From Haliscomenobacter sp. (GTDB taxonomy: Bacteria; Bacteroidota; Bacteroidia; Chitinophagales; Saprospiraceae): DNA of 64,000 nucleotides. Below are positions 39,562-47,575 of this stretch, one piece after another. The stretch lies in the NCBI RefSeq assembly GCF_016718685.1, contig NZ_JADKCX010000029.1, positions 19,145 through 83,144 on the forward strand. Reading direction: 5' to 3'. Below the pieces are notes generated by a model, which worked only from the letters and a program-made list of their open reading frames with translations, was not told the DNA's origin and did no database searches. Numbering within the stretch: the stretch's first letter is position 1; the number at the start of each line of letters is the position of its first letter. A program made the translations under genes and the position numbers.

Positions 39562-40065
39562 TCAGATGGAGAAGTTGGAAAGGGTAATGATCAGAAAAAC
39601 CCTGTCGTTGCTGGTGATGCGGTCGATTTTGGTATAAAATCCGCCTTCGAGGGCTTTGGTTTCCGCGAGACGAATGTCATCTTTTTGCGCTCGGATCATC
39701 ATGACCCAATTGCCAAGGGGCATGAGTTGAGGATCCAAAACTGCCAAAGCTGCCAAATTGAGAATGGCCTGATCAGTCCAATAGGTTGCATCGTCAGTGG
39801 TCGGGTTTTCTTTGAGTTCAAAACGAAACTCTTGGCGAATTTTTTCACATCCACTTTGTAGAATGGTCAGGGATTTACCATTGGCGAAACGTACAAATTC
39901 TTCACTGTCAATTCCTTTTACTTCAAACTTGTGCTCGGTTATCCCCTGCATATCCGGGCGAAGCATGGCTTGCGGCAGGGTTTTGCAGTCGGTTTCTTTG
40001 CGTTGGCCGTTTTGGCAGGCGCTGAATGCAATCAGTAGGGAGAGGAGGAGGGAGGTACGATACAT
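39562..40065 (-). CDS. Lipoprotein of unknown function
   Basis: 167 residues from the ATG at 40065, which gives a short lipoprotein signal (MYRTSLLLSLLIAFSACQNG; lipobox FSAC). The mature part contains TDCKTLPQAML, GIDSEEFVRFANGKSLTILQ, TYWTDQAILNLAALAVLDP and NWVMMIRAQKDDI. I recognise no family. An upstream in-frame ATG at 40140 would extend into the gap repeat and is less likely. It lies downstream of fba on the same strand, separated by a GTGAAAA-type inverted repeat. Confidence 0.75.
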   Translation of the reverse strand: MYRTSLLLSLLIAFSACQNGQRKETDCKTLPQAMLRPDMQGITEHKFEVKGIDSEEFVRFANGKSLTILQSGCEKIRQEFRFELKENPTTDDATYWTDQAILNLAALAVLDPQLMPLGNWVMMIRAQKDDIRLAETKALEGGFYTKIDRITSNDRVFLIITLSNFSI

Positions 40066-40155
40066 TGAAATGAAAGTGAAAAGTGAAAAGCGAATGAGCT
40101 GAAAAATGAAAAGAATACTGATAACTCGAATTGCCTTCACTATTCGCTTTTCACT
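40066..40155. repeat. Intergenic inverted repeat, GTGAAAA-type units
   Basis: AAAGTGAAAAGTGAAAAGCG, then AATGAG (left), is mirrored by CACTATTCGCTTTTCACT (right) between the lipoprotein gene and fba. It is the same architecture as the GTTGAAAA elements but with a different unit. Confidence 0.6.
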
Positions 40156-40158
40156 AAA

Positions 40159-41244
40159 TTACGCGTTCCGGTTGATGCAATTCAAATCTTCGAAAGCAAC
40201 TTTTAAACGGGCGATGAGGCTTTTTTCGCCTTCACGCAACCATACACGTGGATCGTAGAATTTTTTGTTGGGTTTGTCGGCGCCTTCTGGGTTGCCGATT
40301 TGGCCTTGCAGATAACCTTCGTTTTTCACGTAGTAATCCTTAACACCAGCCCAGTAAGCCCACTGAATATCCGTATCGATGTTCATTTTGATGGCACCAT
40401 ATTCGATGGCCTCTCGAATTTCGGCACGGGAAGAACCGGAGCCACCGTGGAATACAAAATTGACGGGCGTTGCTCCACTCAAATTGTGCTTAGCCTTGAT
40501 GTAGTCCTGTGAATTTTTCAGGATTTTTGGTGTCAACTGTACGTTTCCGGGCTTATACACCCCGTGTACGTTGCCAAAAGCTGCCGCGATGGTGAAATTT
40601 GGACTAACCGCCTTCAACTGTTCATAAGCATAGTCTACTTCTTCAGGTTGGGTATAAAGTTTGGAGTTGTCGATGTCAGAATTGTCAACACCATCTTCCT
40701 CACCACCGGTAACGCCCAATTCAATCTCCAGCGTCATACCCATTTTGGCCATACGTTTGAAGTACTCCACGCAAATTTCGATGTTCTCATGGAGGGGTTC
40801 TTCCGACAAGTCGAGCATGTGTGAGCTATACAGAGGATGGCCATGTTGAGCGAAATGCTTTTCACTGGCATCCAGTAAACCATCAACCCAGGGCAGGATA
40901 TTTTTTGCACAGTGATCAGTGTGCAAAATTACGGGTATCCCATAAGCTTCGGCTACCTGGTGTACGTGCATAGCACCAGAAATGCCTCCAATGATTGAGG
41001 CCTTCTGACCGGCATTGGATAATCCTTTTCCAGCAAAAAAGGAAGCACCACCATTGGAATATTGGATGATGACCGGAGAGTTTACGTCACGAGCTGTTTC
41101 CAAAACTGCATTGACCGAGTTGGTACCAATGACATTCACAGCAGGCAATGCAAAGTTGTTTTCGTTTGCATAATTGAGCAACTCAGTTACTTCTTCTCCA
41201 AAAAGTACCCCAGCGCGAAAACGGGTTGCAGTAGCAGTTGACAT
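40159..41244 (-). CDS. fbaA: Class II fructose-bisphosphate aldolase
   Basis: 361 residues, the long E. coli FbaA type. Zinc ligands and active-site motifs are visible: PVILHTDHCAKN (the HTDHC pair), LEIELGVTGGEEDGVDNS, AAFGNVHGVYKPGNV, FHGGSGSS and KMNIDTDIQWAYW. It cleaves fructose 1,6-bisphosphate to dihydroxyacetone phosphate and glyceraldehyde 3-phosphate in glycolysis and runs backward in gluconeogenesis. It stands downstream of trxB on the same strand, separated by an inverted repeat. Confidence 0.96.
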   Translation of the reverse strand: MSTATATRFRAGVLFGEEVTELLNYANENNFALPAVNVIGTNSVNAVLETARDVNSPVIIQYSNGGASFFAGKGLSNAGQKASIIGGISGAMHVHQVAEAYGIPVILHTDHCAKNILPWVDGLLDASEKHFAQHGHPLYSSHMLDLSEEPLHENIEICVEYFKRMAKMGMTLEIELGVTGGEEDGVDNSDIDNSKLYTQPEEVDYAYEQLKAVSPNFTIAAAFGNVHGVYKPGNVQLTPKILKNSQDYIKAKHNLSGATPVNFVFHGGSGSSRAEIREAIEYGAIKMNIDTDIQWAYWAGVKDYYVKNEGYLQGQIGNPEGADKPNKKFYDPRVWLREGEKSLIARLKVAFEDLNCINRNA

Positions 41245-41270
41245 GATTAAAGCGTTTAAGTGTTTTTATT

Positions 41271-41340
41271 GGTTCGGGGGTTCGGGAGTTCGGGGGTTCG
41301 AGTTGCTGTTTGACCCTCGAACTCCCGAACCTTCGAACCC
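41271..41340. repeat. Intergenic inverted repeat, GGTTCGGG-type units
   Basis: GGTTCGGGGGTTCGGGAGTT, then CGGGGGTTCGAG (left), is mirrored by CTCGAACTCCCGAACCTTCG, then AACCC (right), ending on the trxB stop. This is a second unit family, also seen at 46713, 50197 and 59736. Confidence 0.8.
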
Positions 41341-42284
41341 TATATAACTCCCTTGGCTGCCAAATAACGCTCCGCGTCCAAAGCAGCCATACAGCCAGTT
41401 CCAGCAGCAGTAACTGCCTGGCGGTAGATGTTATCCTGGGCATCGCCACTGGCGAAAACTCCTTCGATATTGGTTAGGGTACGACCTGGCACGGTTTTGA
41501 GGTAGCCGGTTTCATCCATGTCCAGCCAACCTTTGAATATGTCGGTGTTGGGTTGGTGGCCAATGGCTACAAAAAATCCTTTGACCGGAATCACGGATGT
41601 TTCATTCGTTTTGTTGTTGAGGAGCTTTACGCCCTCTACCTCGTTTTCACCGAGGACTTCCAGCGTTTCGGAGTTCCAATGTATGACGATATTCTCAGCA
41701 TTTAAAACTCTTTCCTGCATAATTTTCGAGGCACGCAGTTGATCACGGCGCACAATGAGGTGTACTTTGGGGCAAAGTTTGGCCAAATAGGTGGCTTCCT
41801 CCGCAGCGGTATCGCCGCCACCAACAACCGCCACTTCTTGTCCACGGAAAAAGAAACCATCACACACTGCACAAGCGGAAACTCCTTTGCTCCAGAATTT
41901 TTTCTCAGAATCCAGCCCGAGCCATTTTGCACTCGCTCCGGTTGCGATAATCACCGCGTCAGCGTGTATTTCCTGGTCACTTTCTGTCCAAAGTTTATGT
42001 ACCGGACCGCTAAAGTCTACCTTATTGATCAGTTCATAACGAATCTGAGTACCGAAACGCTCCGCCTGTTTGCGGAAATCTTCCATCATTTCTGGGCCCA
42101 TGATGCCACTGGGATAACCAGGATAGTTTTCTACATCATTGGTGATCATCAACTGGCCACCGGGGTCTTTGCCGGTAAAAAGCACGGGATTCATGTTTGC
42201 TCTTGCCGCATAAACAGCGGCAGTGTATCCGGCGGGACCTGAACCGATAATCACGCAGTGCAGGTGTTCTGCTGTAGTTGCCAT
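41340..42284 (-). CDS. trxB: Thioredoxin reductase
   Basis: 314 residues. The FAD fold is CVIIGSGPAGYTAAVYAARA, the redox-active CxxC is in GVSACAVCDGFFFRG, the NADPH fold is VAVVGGGDTAAEEATYLAKL, and the C-terminal FAD motif is GVFASGDAQDNIYRQAVTAA. It passes electrons from NADPH to thioredoxin. Length is standard for the low-molecular-weight class. The thioredoxin pool also supports the sulfate-reduction enzymes encoded a few kilobases away, although it lies on the opposite strand and is not in that operon. Confidence 0.96.
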   Translation of the reverse strand: MATTAEHLHCVIIGSGPAGYTAAVYAARANMNPVLFTGKDPGGQLMITNDVENYPGYPSGIMGPEMMEDFRKQAERFGTQIRYELINKVDFSGPVHKLWTESDQEIHADAVIIATGASAKWLGLDSEKKFWSKGVSACAVCDGFFFRGQEVAVVGGGDTAAEEATYLAKLCPKVHLIVRRDQLRASKIMQERVLNAENIVIHWNSETLEVLGENEVEGVKLLNNKTNETSVIPVKGFFVAIGHQPNTDIFKGWLDMDETGYLKTVPGRTLTNIEGVFASGDAQDNIYRQAVTAAGTGCMAALDAERYLAAKGVI

Positions 42285-42525
42285 TCTTAATTGTTTTTGT
42301 GTCCGAAAGCGGAATTGTGCGCAAATTTAATCAAGCTCTTTATATGTAGGATGTAATTTTCATCACAGACTCGCGTTACAATTCGTCTACAGAACAAACC
42401 CAATCCAGAATCGGTTGAAACGGGAAGGTTTATCCAGCTAGAGTGTCCGTTGGGCGAATAATCAATGTGCAATGTGGCATGGTAAGCCGGAAAAGCTTAA
42501 ATTCCACCAAATTTAATCTCTGTTT

Positions 42526-44040
42526 ATGATCGCGTTATATGGTCTTAGCTTCGTCGTAGCCTTCGTGGCACTGGCACTTTGGTTCGCTTTGAAACGTGAA
42601 CAGGCTGAAAAATACTTTAGCCGCCTGATGTTCCTCGCTCTGGTGCTTTATTCCATGAGCCTGGTCACCGTCCATGCGCCAATGGTCTACAAGTTTCAAA
42701 CGGTTTTTCGGGACATGCTGTTTCTCGGGGTCTTTGGTGCCATTTTCAGTCGAATGGCGGGCTGGCAAAAAGGGTTTTGGCTAGGGGTTGTGTTGTCCTT
42801 GGTGGCCATGTTTTGGTTTTATCGCCAGTTTGTAAGCACTACTTTTCCTTATCATACGAGCATCCCTCTGGATGCCAAAGGCGAAATTTTGCTGGAATTA
42901 AAGGAAGGGCACCAAGTAGCCGAATTGGCTAAAATTGCTGAAAAGTACGACTTAAAGCTCCAACGGGCTTTTTTCCCTAAAGATGTTGCATCCACGGAAC
43001 TGGACAACTATTATGTAGTAGACATTCCTGATGCAGGATCAAAAAAAGTAGTCAACATTCTTCGACGCCTCAGCCGTGCCAATGCAGTTTCCTGGGCGGA
43101 AGAGAATGAAATCATCCAGGTGGAACCTTTCAGAACTGGAAATTTGCCAGCTAAACTGCCATCCAAATTTGGCATCAATGATCCCGGTGTAGCCAATCTT
43201 TGGGGTTTTGAGCGCATGCAAATGGACAAATTGTATGACTATCTGGACAAAAACCAGGTCAAACCCGTACGCAAGGCGCTGATTGCCATTTTGGATACTG
43301 GAGTGGATGGTAACCACGAAGACATCAAAAGCAATTTCAAGTCGATTGACGCAGCTTCAGACCGCGACCTCAAAGGGCATGGCACACATTGTGCTGGCAT
43401 CGCCGGAGCGGTATCCAACAATGGAGTAGGGGTGGCTTCTTATTCACGGGACAACCGCTTTACTACCCTCACCAGTGTAAAGGTGTTAGGGGATCAAGGG
43501 TTTGGTACCCAGCAAGGCATCATCAATGGAATCATCAAAGCTGCTGACGCTGGTGCCGACGTGATTTCCATGTCCTTGGGTGGCCCCAGCAACCAGTCGC
43601 GGCAAAAAGCTTACGACAAAGCCGTCAGTTATGCCAACAAAAAGGGGGCGATCGTAGTAGTTGCGGCAGGGAATTCCAATCGCAATGCTACTGATTTTAG
43701 CCCGGTCAATTCAAAAGGGGTAATTGGTGTTTCCGCAGTAGACTCCGATTTGAATCGTGCGGAGTTTTCCAACTACGTGCAAGACCTTCCGCTTGGCGTG
43801 GCTGCTCCAGGAGTTGGCATCTACTCCACGATACCCAACAACCGATATGAAACCTACAACGGGACTTCAATGGCCACCCCTTATGTCGCCGGGCTTCTGG
43901 GTTTACTCAAAAGCATCAAGCCCAGTCTGAGCACCGAAGAAGCCTATAAGATTTTGAACGAAACGGGCATGGATACCCGCAATTCAAAACTCACCGGCAA
44001 ATTTATCCAGCCTTTGGAGGCTGTTAAGCGATTAAATTAA
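42526..44040 (+). CDS. Membrane-anchored subtilisin-like serine protease (S8)
   Basis: 504 residues. About four membrane helices at the N-terminus (MIALYGLSFVVAFVALALWF; LMFLALVLYSMSLVTV; MLFLGVFGAIFSRMA; FWLGVVLSLVAMFWFY) are followed by an inhibitor-like region (residues 105-200; ILLELKEGHQVAELAKIAEK) and an S8 catalytic domain. The triad is D257 (ILDTGVDGNHED), H285 (GHGTHCAGIAG) and S448 (NGTSMATPYVAGL). The polytopic membrane anchor replaces a signal peptide, which is unusual for subtilases. The gene is monocistronic, closed by a terminator. The substrate is unknown. Confidence 0.9.
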   Translation: MIALYGLSFVVAFVALALWFALKREQAEKYFSRLMFLALVLYSMSLVTVHAPMVYKFQTVFRDMLFLGVFGAIFSRMAGWQKGFWLGVVLSLVAMFWFYRQFVSTTFPYHTSIPLDAKGEILLELKEGHQVAELAKIAEKYDLKLQRAFFPKDVASTELDNYYVVDIPDAGSKKVVNILRRLSRANAVSWAEENEIIQVEPFRTGNLPAKLPSKFGINDPGVANLWGFERMQMDKLYDYLDKNQVKPVRKALIAILDTGVDGNHEDIKSNFKSIDAASDRDLKGHGTHCAGIAGAVSNNGVGVASYSRDNRFTTLTSVKVLGDQGFGTQQGIINGIIKAADAGADVISMSLGGPSNQSRQKAYDKAVSYANKKGAIVVVAAGNSNRNATDFSPVNSKGVIGVSAVDSDLNRAEFSNYVQDLPLGVAAPGVGIYSTIPNNRYETYNGTSMATPYVAGLLGLLKSIKPSLSTEEAYKILNETGMDTRNSKLTGKFIQPLEAVKRLN

Positions 44041-44050
44041 GTTTGTAATC

Positions 44051-44089
44051 AAAAAAGTGACAGATTGAGCATCGATCTGCCACTTTTTT
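44051..44089 (+). terminator. Intrinsic terminator after the subtilase gene
   Basis: AAAAAAGTGACAGAT pairs with ATCTGCCACTTTTTT (one mismatch) around a short loop, ending in six Ts, 10 bases after the stop. Confidence 0.88.
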
Positions 44090-44177
44090 GCCCAAAATGC
44101 ACAATTATAGGGACATATGAAAGTATGTTCAAGTGTTTTGACATCAAAAAAATGATAAAAAATTACTGAAATAATTG

Positions 44178-44205
44178 TTTGATAAAAAAAATGACCATAT
44201 ACTTG
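44178..44205 (+). promoter_or_regulatory. Candidate promoter of the sulfur operon
   Basis: TTTG (44178-44181), a 16-base spacer and TATACTTG (44198-44205) resemble the Bacteroidota pattern, with one mismatch in the -7 element. Transcription would start near 44212, placing a GTTGAAAA inverted repeat, the leader peptide and the terminator in a leader RNA of about 340 bases. Confidence 0.4.
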
Positions 44206-44218
44206 CACTGTGAAAGGG

Positions 44219-44330
44219 AAGTTGAAGTGTTTAGAGTTGAAAAGTTGGCCACTTAGCGAATTCTAAGTAATCCAATTTCTCAACACCGAAACACAAACTC
44301 TTCAACTTTTCAACCATAACCTTTCAACTG
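44219..44330. repeat. Inverted repeat, GTTGAAAA-type units, inside the sulfur-operon leader
   Basis: GTTGAAGTGTTTAGAGTTGA, then AAAGTTGG (left), is mirrored by CTCTTCAACTTTTCAACC and CCTTTCAAC (right). It lies between the candidate promoter and the leader peptide. Confidence 0.65.
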
Positions 44331-44336
44331 CAAAAT

Positions 44337-44429
44337 ATGCTCTTAATATCCAATCCTCTGCTCACACTTGCTTCCCCAATGATGGGTTGTTGTTGTGCGT
44401 GCTGTTTCAGCCAATCGGCAGGGGTATAG
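44337..44429 (+). CDS. Cysteine-rich leader peptide (attenuator)
   Basis: 30 codons: MLLISNPLLTLASPMM, then GCCCACCFSQSAGV. Five cysteine codons (TGT TGT TGT, GCG for alanine, TGC TGT; 44388-44405) stand just before the stop at 44427. A terminator hairpin follows at 44462, and the genes behind it make sulfide for cysteine. Segment 44416-44423 (CGGCAGGG), right after the Cys codons, is exactly complementary to the terminator's left arm (44464-44471, CCCTGCCG). A ribosome stalled on Cys codons would leave that segment free to block the terminator; a ribosome reaching the stop would cover it. This is the classic amino-acid attenuator layout, inferred from sequence. Confidence 0.75.
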   Translation: MLLISNPLLTLASPMMGCCCACCFSQSAGV

Positions 44430-44497
44430 CTTATACGAACTTTCAGTCCTTTAGCATAAGAAGCCCTGCCGGATCATACCCGACAGGGCTTTTTTTT
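44416..44497 (+). promoter_or_regulatory. Antiterminator/terminator switch of the sulfur operon
   Basis: The antiterminator would pair 44416-44423 with 44464-44471 (8 bp). The competing terminator pairs AGCCCTG-CGG with CCG-CAGGGCT (44462-44490), followed by eight Ts. The two structures share 44464-44471 and are mutually exclusive. The operon's first gene starts 60 bases further on. Confidence 0.75.
44462..44497 (+). terminator. Intrinsic terminator in the leader of the sulfur operon
   Basis: A seven-bp outer stem AGCCCTG/CAGGGCT, one mismatch and three further pairs around a 7-base loop are followed by T8. It is placed after the leader peptide and before the sulfite reductase gene. Confidence 0.88.
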
Positions 44498-44557
44498 AAT
44501 CCATAACCCACGATCCAACCCACGATTTTAATCGTGGGATTGAGCAAAATCCTGACC

Positions 44558-46714
44558 ATGAGCAATTACGAATTTGACTTTTCCAGCGTAAGCCCAGTAG
44601 ATCAGAAAGACATCAAAGAGTTGGAGCGCCGCATTAGCGATTTCCAGCGCGGGAGAGAAGATACCGAGCGCTTTCGCCTCTATCGCCTCACCCGTGGGGT
44701 ATACGGCCAGCGTCAGGAAGGGGTACAAATGTTTCGTTTGAAACTTCCTTATGGTCGGATAAATTCTGAGCAACTCGTGCGTATCGCTGATGTATCGGAT
44801 CGTTATGCTACCGGAAATTTACACATTACTACGCGCCAAAATGTACAATTGCACTACGTTAAATTGGCCAACTCGCCCAAAGTATGGACGGAACTGGCAC
44901 AATTGAACCTTACTGCACGCGAAGCATGTGGCAACACCGTACGCAACTTCACCGGCTCACCTACTGCGGGGATCGATCCCCAGGAGCCTTTTGACGTTTC
45001 GCCATATGTAGAAGCCTCGTTCCAATATTTTTTACGCAACCCAATCTGCCAGGAAATGGGTCGCAAAATCAAAATCGCCTTTTCTTCCAGCGACGCGGAT
45101 TCTGCCTTTACTTATTTCCACGACTATGGGTTTATCCCCAGAATACAGGTCGTTGACGGGGTAGAGCAGCGCGGATTTAAAGTTTTGGTTGGTGGCGGAC
45201 TGGGTGCCCAAGCCATTACTGGCCTTCTGGCGTATGAATTTTTGCCCGAGGATCAAATCATTCCATTTATGGAAGCTGGTTTGCGGGTTTTTGATCGCTA
45301 CGGCGAACGAGAAAAACGCATGAAGGCCCGGATGAAATTTTTGATCCAAAAACTGGGGTTTGAGGCCTGGATGGAATTGGTGAAGCAAGAGTGGAAAGCC
45401 CTGAAAAATAAATCCGTTGCCATCGATCACAACTTGGTTCCAGAGCAGGCTCCACTAGGTACAGGAATCATTCCTGCCGATGTAAAGCCAGTAGATGAAC
45501 ATTGGTACAACGAATGGTTGCGCACCAATACCTTCGAACAAAAGCAAAAAGGTTATTACGGGATTTATGTACGTATAGTACTAGGCGACTTGCCTTCCCA
45601 TAAAGCACGTGCCTTGGCCGCAGTCATTAAAGCGTATGCTGCAGATGATATTCGTTTTACCATCAACCAAGGCATTCTGCTGAAATTCATTCGCCCGGAA
45701 GCATTGCCCCTGTGGTTCAATGAATTGCACAAACTGGGACTGGCGCTTCCAGGCGCCGATTCTACGGCCGACATCACGGCTTGCCCCGGTACAGATACTT
45801 GTGCTTTAGGGGTGACCAACAGTACGGGGCTTTCCAATATTTTGGAAGAATTGATTCGGGAAGAGTACCCTGATTTGATCGATGAGAAATTTTTCAAAAT
45901 AAAAATTAGTGGTTGTATGAACGCTTGTGGCCAGCACATGGCTGCAAACCTGGGATTTCACGGCAGTTCATTCAAACACGGGGATTTGGTTATTCCAGCT
46001 ATGCAGGTCGTTTTGGGCGGTGGAGTTGCCCCTGATGGGCGCGGCTTCATCGCCGACAAAATTGTCAAAGTGCCTACCAAACGTATTCCCGATGTGGTGC
46101 GGTATGTGTTGGACGATTTTGAAAAAAATGGCCTGGAAGGAGAGTACTACAACGATTATTTCCTGCGTCAGGGCGACAAGTATTTCTACGCACTGCTAAA
46201 ACCGCTGGCTGACCTCAAAACCATGACTCAGGAAGAATATTTCGACTGGGGCCAGGATCACTTGTACAAACAGGAAATTGGAGTAGGGGAGTGCGCAGGG
46301 GTCATGTTGGACATGGTTGGGGTAATTCTCAAAGATGCGGTGGAAAAAATTGCGGCTGCGCGGGAAGCGTTGGAGCAAAGCCAGTGGTCAGATGCCATCT
46401 ACTCTAGTTATTCCGCTTTTGTGGTTGCGGCTAAAGGCCTGCTTTTGAGCAAAGACGTCAAATGCAATACCCAAAAAGGCGTCATCGACGATTTCCAAAC
46501 CCACTACGTTGAAAGTGGTGACTATACCGAAATGGGCAATTTTGCGGAACTGGTGCTGCAAATCAACCAATATGAGCCAGAAGAAAACTTTGCCGGTGAC
46601 TATGTCACTCAGGCCGAGCACTTCGTCAACTCGGTGATCGCCCTGCGCGAAGCCCAGTTGGTGACATCCAACGGTGTCGATAAAAAAGTGGTAGGCGACT
46701 ATTACCGCGCATAA
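44558..46714 (+). CDS. Siroheme-dependent nitrite/sulfite reductase with C-terminal HEPN domain
   Basis: 718 residues from the ATG at 44558. Two ferredoxin-like and two siroheme/4Fe-4S half domains occupy residues 1-560; the cluster ligands are C409, C415 (TACPGTDTCALG), C453 and C457 (SGCMNACGQH). GNLHITTRQNVQLHYV is the usual substrate-side motif. The last ~130 residues (from GVGECAGVMLDMVG) form a helical HEPN-like domain, an arrangement I recall from Bacteroidota sulfite reductases. It reduces sulfite to sulfide with six electrons. Neighbouring siroheme and APS/PAPS reductase genes favour sulfite over nitrite. Expression is probably controlled by the leader attenuator. Confidence 0.92.
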   Translation: MSNYEFDFSSVSPVDQKDIKELERRISDFQRGREDTERFRLYRLTRGVYGQRQEGVQMFRLKLPYGRINSEQLVRIADVSDRYATGNLHITTRQNVQLHYVKLANSPKVWTELAQLNLTAREACGNTVRNFTGSPTAGIDPQEPFDVSPYVEASFQYFLRNPICQEMGRKIKIAFSSSDADSAFTYFHDYGFIPRIQVVDGVEQRGFKVLVGGGLGAQAITGLLAYEFLPEDQIIPFMEAGLRVFDRYGEREKRMKARMKFLIQKLGFEAWMELVKQEWKALKNKSVAIDHNLVPEQAPLGTGIIPADVKPVDEHWYNEWLRTNTFEQKQKGYYGIYVRIVLGDLPSHKARALAAVIKAYAADDIRFTINQGILLKFIRPEALPLWFNELHKLGLALPGADSTADITACPGTDTCALGVTNSTGLSNILEELIREEYPDLIDEKFFKIKISGCMNACGQHMAANLGFHGSSFKHGDLVIPAMQVVLGGGVAPDGRGFIADKIVKVPTKRIPDVVRYVLDDFEKNGLEGEYYNDYFLRQGDKYFYALLKPLADLKTMTQEEYFDWGQDHLYKQEIGVGECAGVMLDMVGVILKDAVEKIAAAREALEQSQWSDAIYSSYSAFVVAAKGLLLSKDVKCNTQKGVIDDFQTHYVESGDYTEMGNFAELVLQINQYEPEENFAGDYVTQAEHFVNSVIALREAQLVTSNGVDKKVVGDYYRA

Positions 46715-46750
46715 CCCTCGAACCTTTGAACTCCCGAACCCACGAACTCA
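46713..46750. repeat. Single arm of a GGTTCGGG-type repeat
   Basis: CCCTCGAACCTTTGAACTCC, then CGAACCCACGAACTC, matches the right arm of the elements at 41271 and 59736, but no left arm is present in this 47-base gap between co-transcribed genes. Confidence 0.6.
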
Positions 46751-46761
46751 AACAAAATTAC

Positions 46762-47574
46762 ATGAATTCTCCCATCATCCCTAAAATAACCCTCGTGGGA
46801 GCAGGTCCGGGCGATCCGGAACTGCTCACCATCAAAGCTTGGAAAGCACTGCAACAAGCCGATGTGGTGTTGTACGATGCACTGGTGAGCGAAGAGGTCT
46901 TGGATCTTGCGCGTCCGGGAGCCATTTTGGTCGACGTGGGTAAACGCGCCTCCAAACATACCCATCCTCAGGAAGACATCAACTGGATGTTGGTCGAATA
47001 CGCCATTAACCACGGTCACGTCGTGCGGCTGAAGGGTGGTGACCCCTTTGTATTTGGTCGCGGTTACGAAGAAATGGCTCACGCGGCCATGTTTGGAATT
47101 AAAGTGGACATCGTTCCTGGCCTTTCCTCTTGTATTGCTGTTCCTGGTTTGCAAGGTGTTCCGGTGACTTGCCGGGGCGTCAACGAGAGTTTTTGGGTCG
47201 TTACCGGAACAACCCGTGCGGGTACCATCTCTAAAGACATCGAACTGGCCGCTCAATCTACCGCAACCACAATCATCTTGATGGGCATGCGCAAACTGGC
47301 TGATATCATGGCCATTTTTGCTGCACAGGGAAAAATGGATACGCCGGCAATGGTGGTTCAAAATGGCTCAACCGCAGCAGAAAAAGTAGTACTTGGACGG
47401 GTACACAACCTTGCCGAACGGGTAGCATTAGCCGATGCCAGTTCACCCGGGATTATTGTGGTAGGAGATGTGGTAGCTTTGCACCCTGAATTCGCCTCGG
47501 CTTCGCTCGGCGACCGCCTAAAGAACGAGCCGCACAAAACAGGGAAAGTTACACATGCACACATTACCGTCTAA
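46762..47574 (+). CDS. cobA: Uroporphyrinogen-III C-methyltransferase (SUMT)
   Basis: 270 residues from the ATG at 46762. The SAM-binding and signature motifs of tetrapyrrole methylases are visible: LVGAGPGDPELLTIKAWKAL, VVLYDALVSEEVL, VGKRA, VRLKGGDPFVFGRGYEE, VVPGLSS, GVPVTCRGV. It methylates uroporphyrinogen III twice to precorrin-2, the first committed step to siroheme, the cofactor of the reductase encoded upstream. In E. coli this activity is fused in CysG; here it is a separate protein, with the second half encoded by the next gene one base downstream. Confidence 0.94.
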   Translation: MNSPIIPKITLVGAGPGDPELLTIKAWKALQQADVVLYDALVSEEVLDLARPGAILVDVGKRASKHTHPQEDINWMLVEYAINHGHVVRLKGGDPFVFGRGYEEMAHAAMFGIKVDIVPGLSSCIAVPGLQGVPVTCRGVNESFWVVTGTTRAGTISKDIELAAQSTATTIILMGMRKLADIMAIFAAQGKMDTPAMVVQNGSTAAEKVVLGRVHNLAERVALADASSPGIIVVGDVVALHPEFASASLGDRLKNEPHKTGKVTHAHITV

Positions 47575-47575
47575 T

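Noticed and set aside
44041..44557. CRISPR-like array suspected from repeated GTTGAAA units
   Set aside because: Units are degenerate, without regular spacing or unique spacers, and there are no cas genes.
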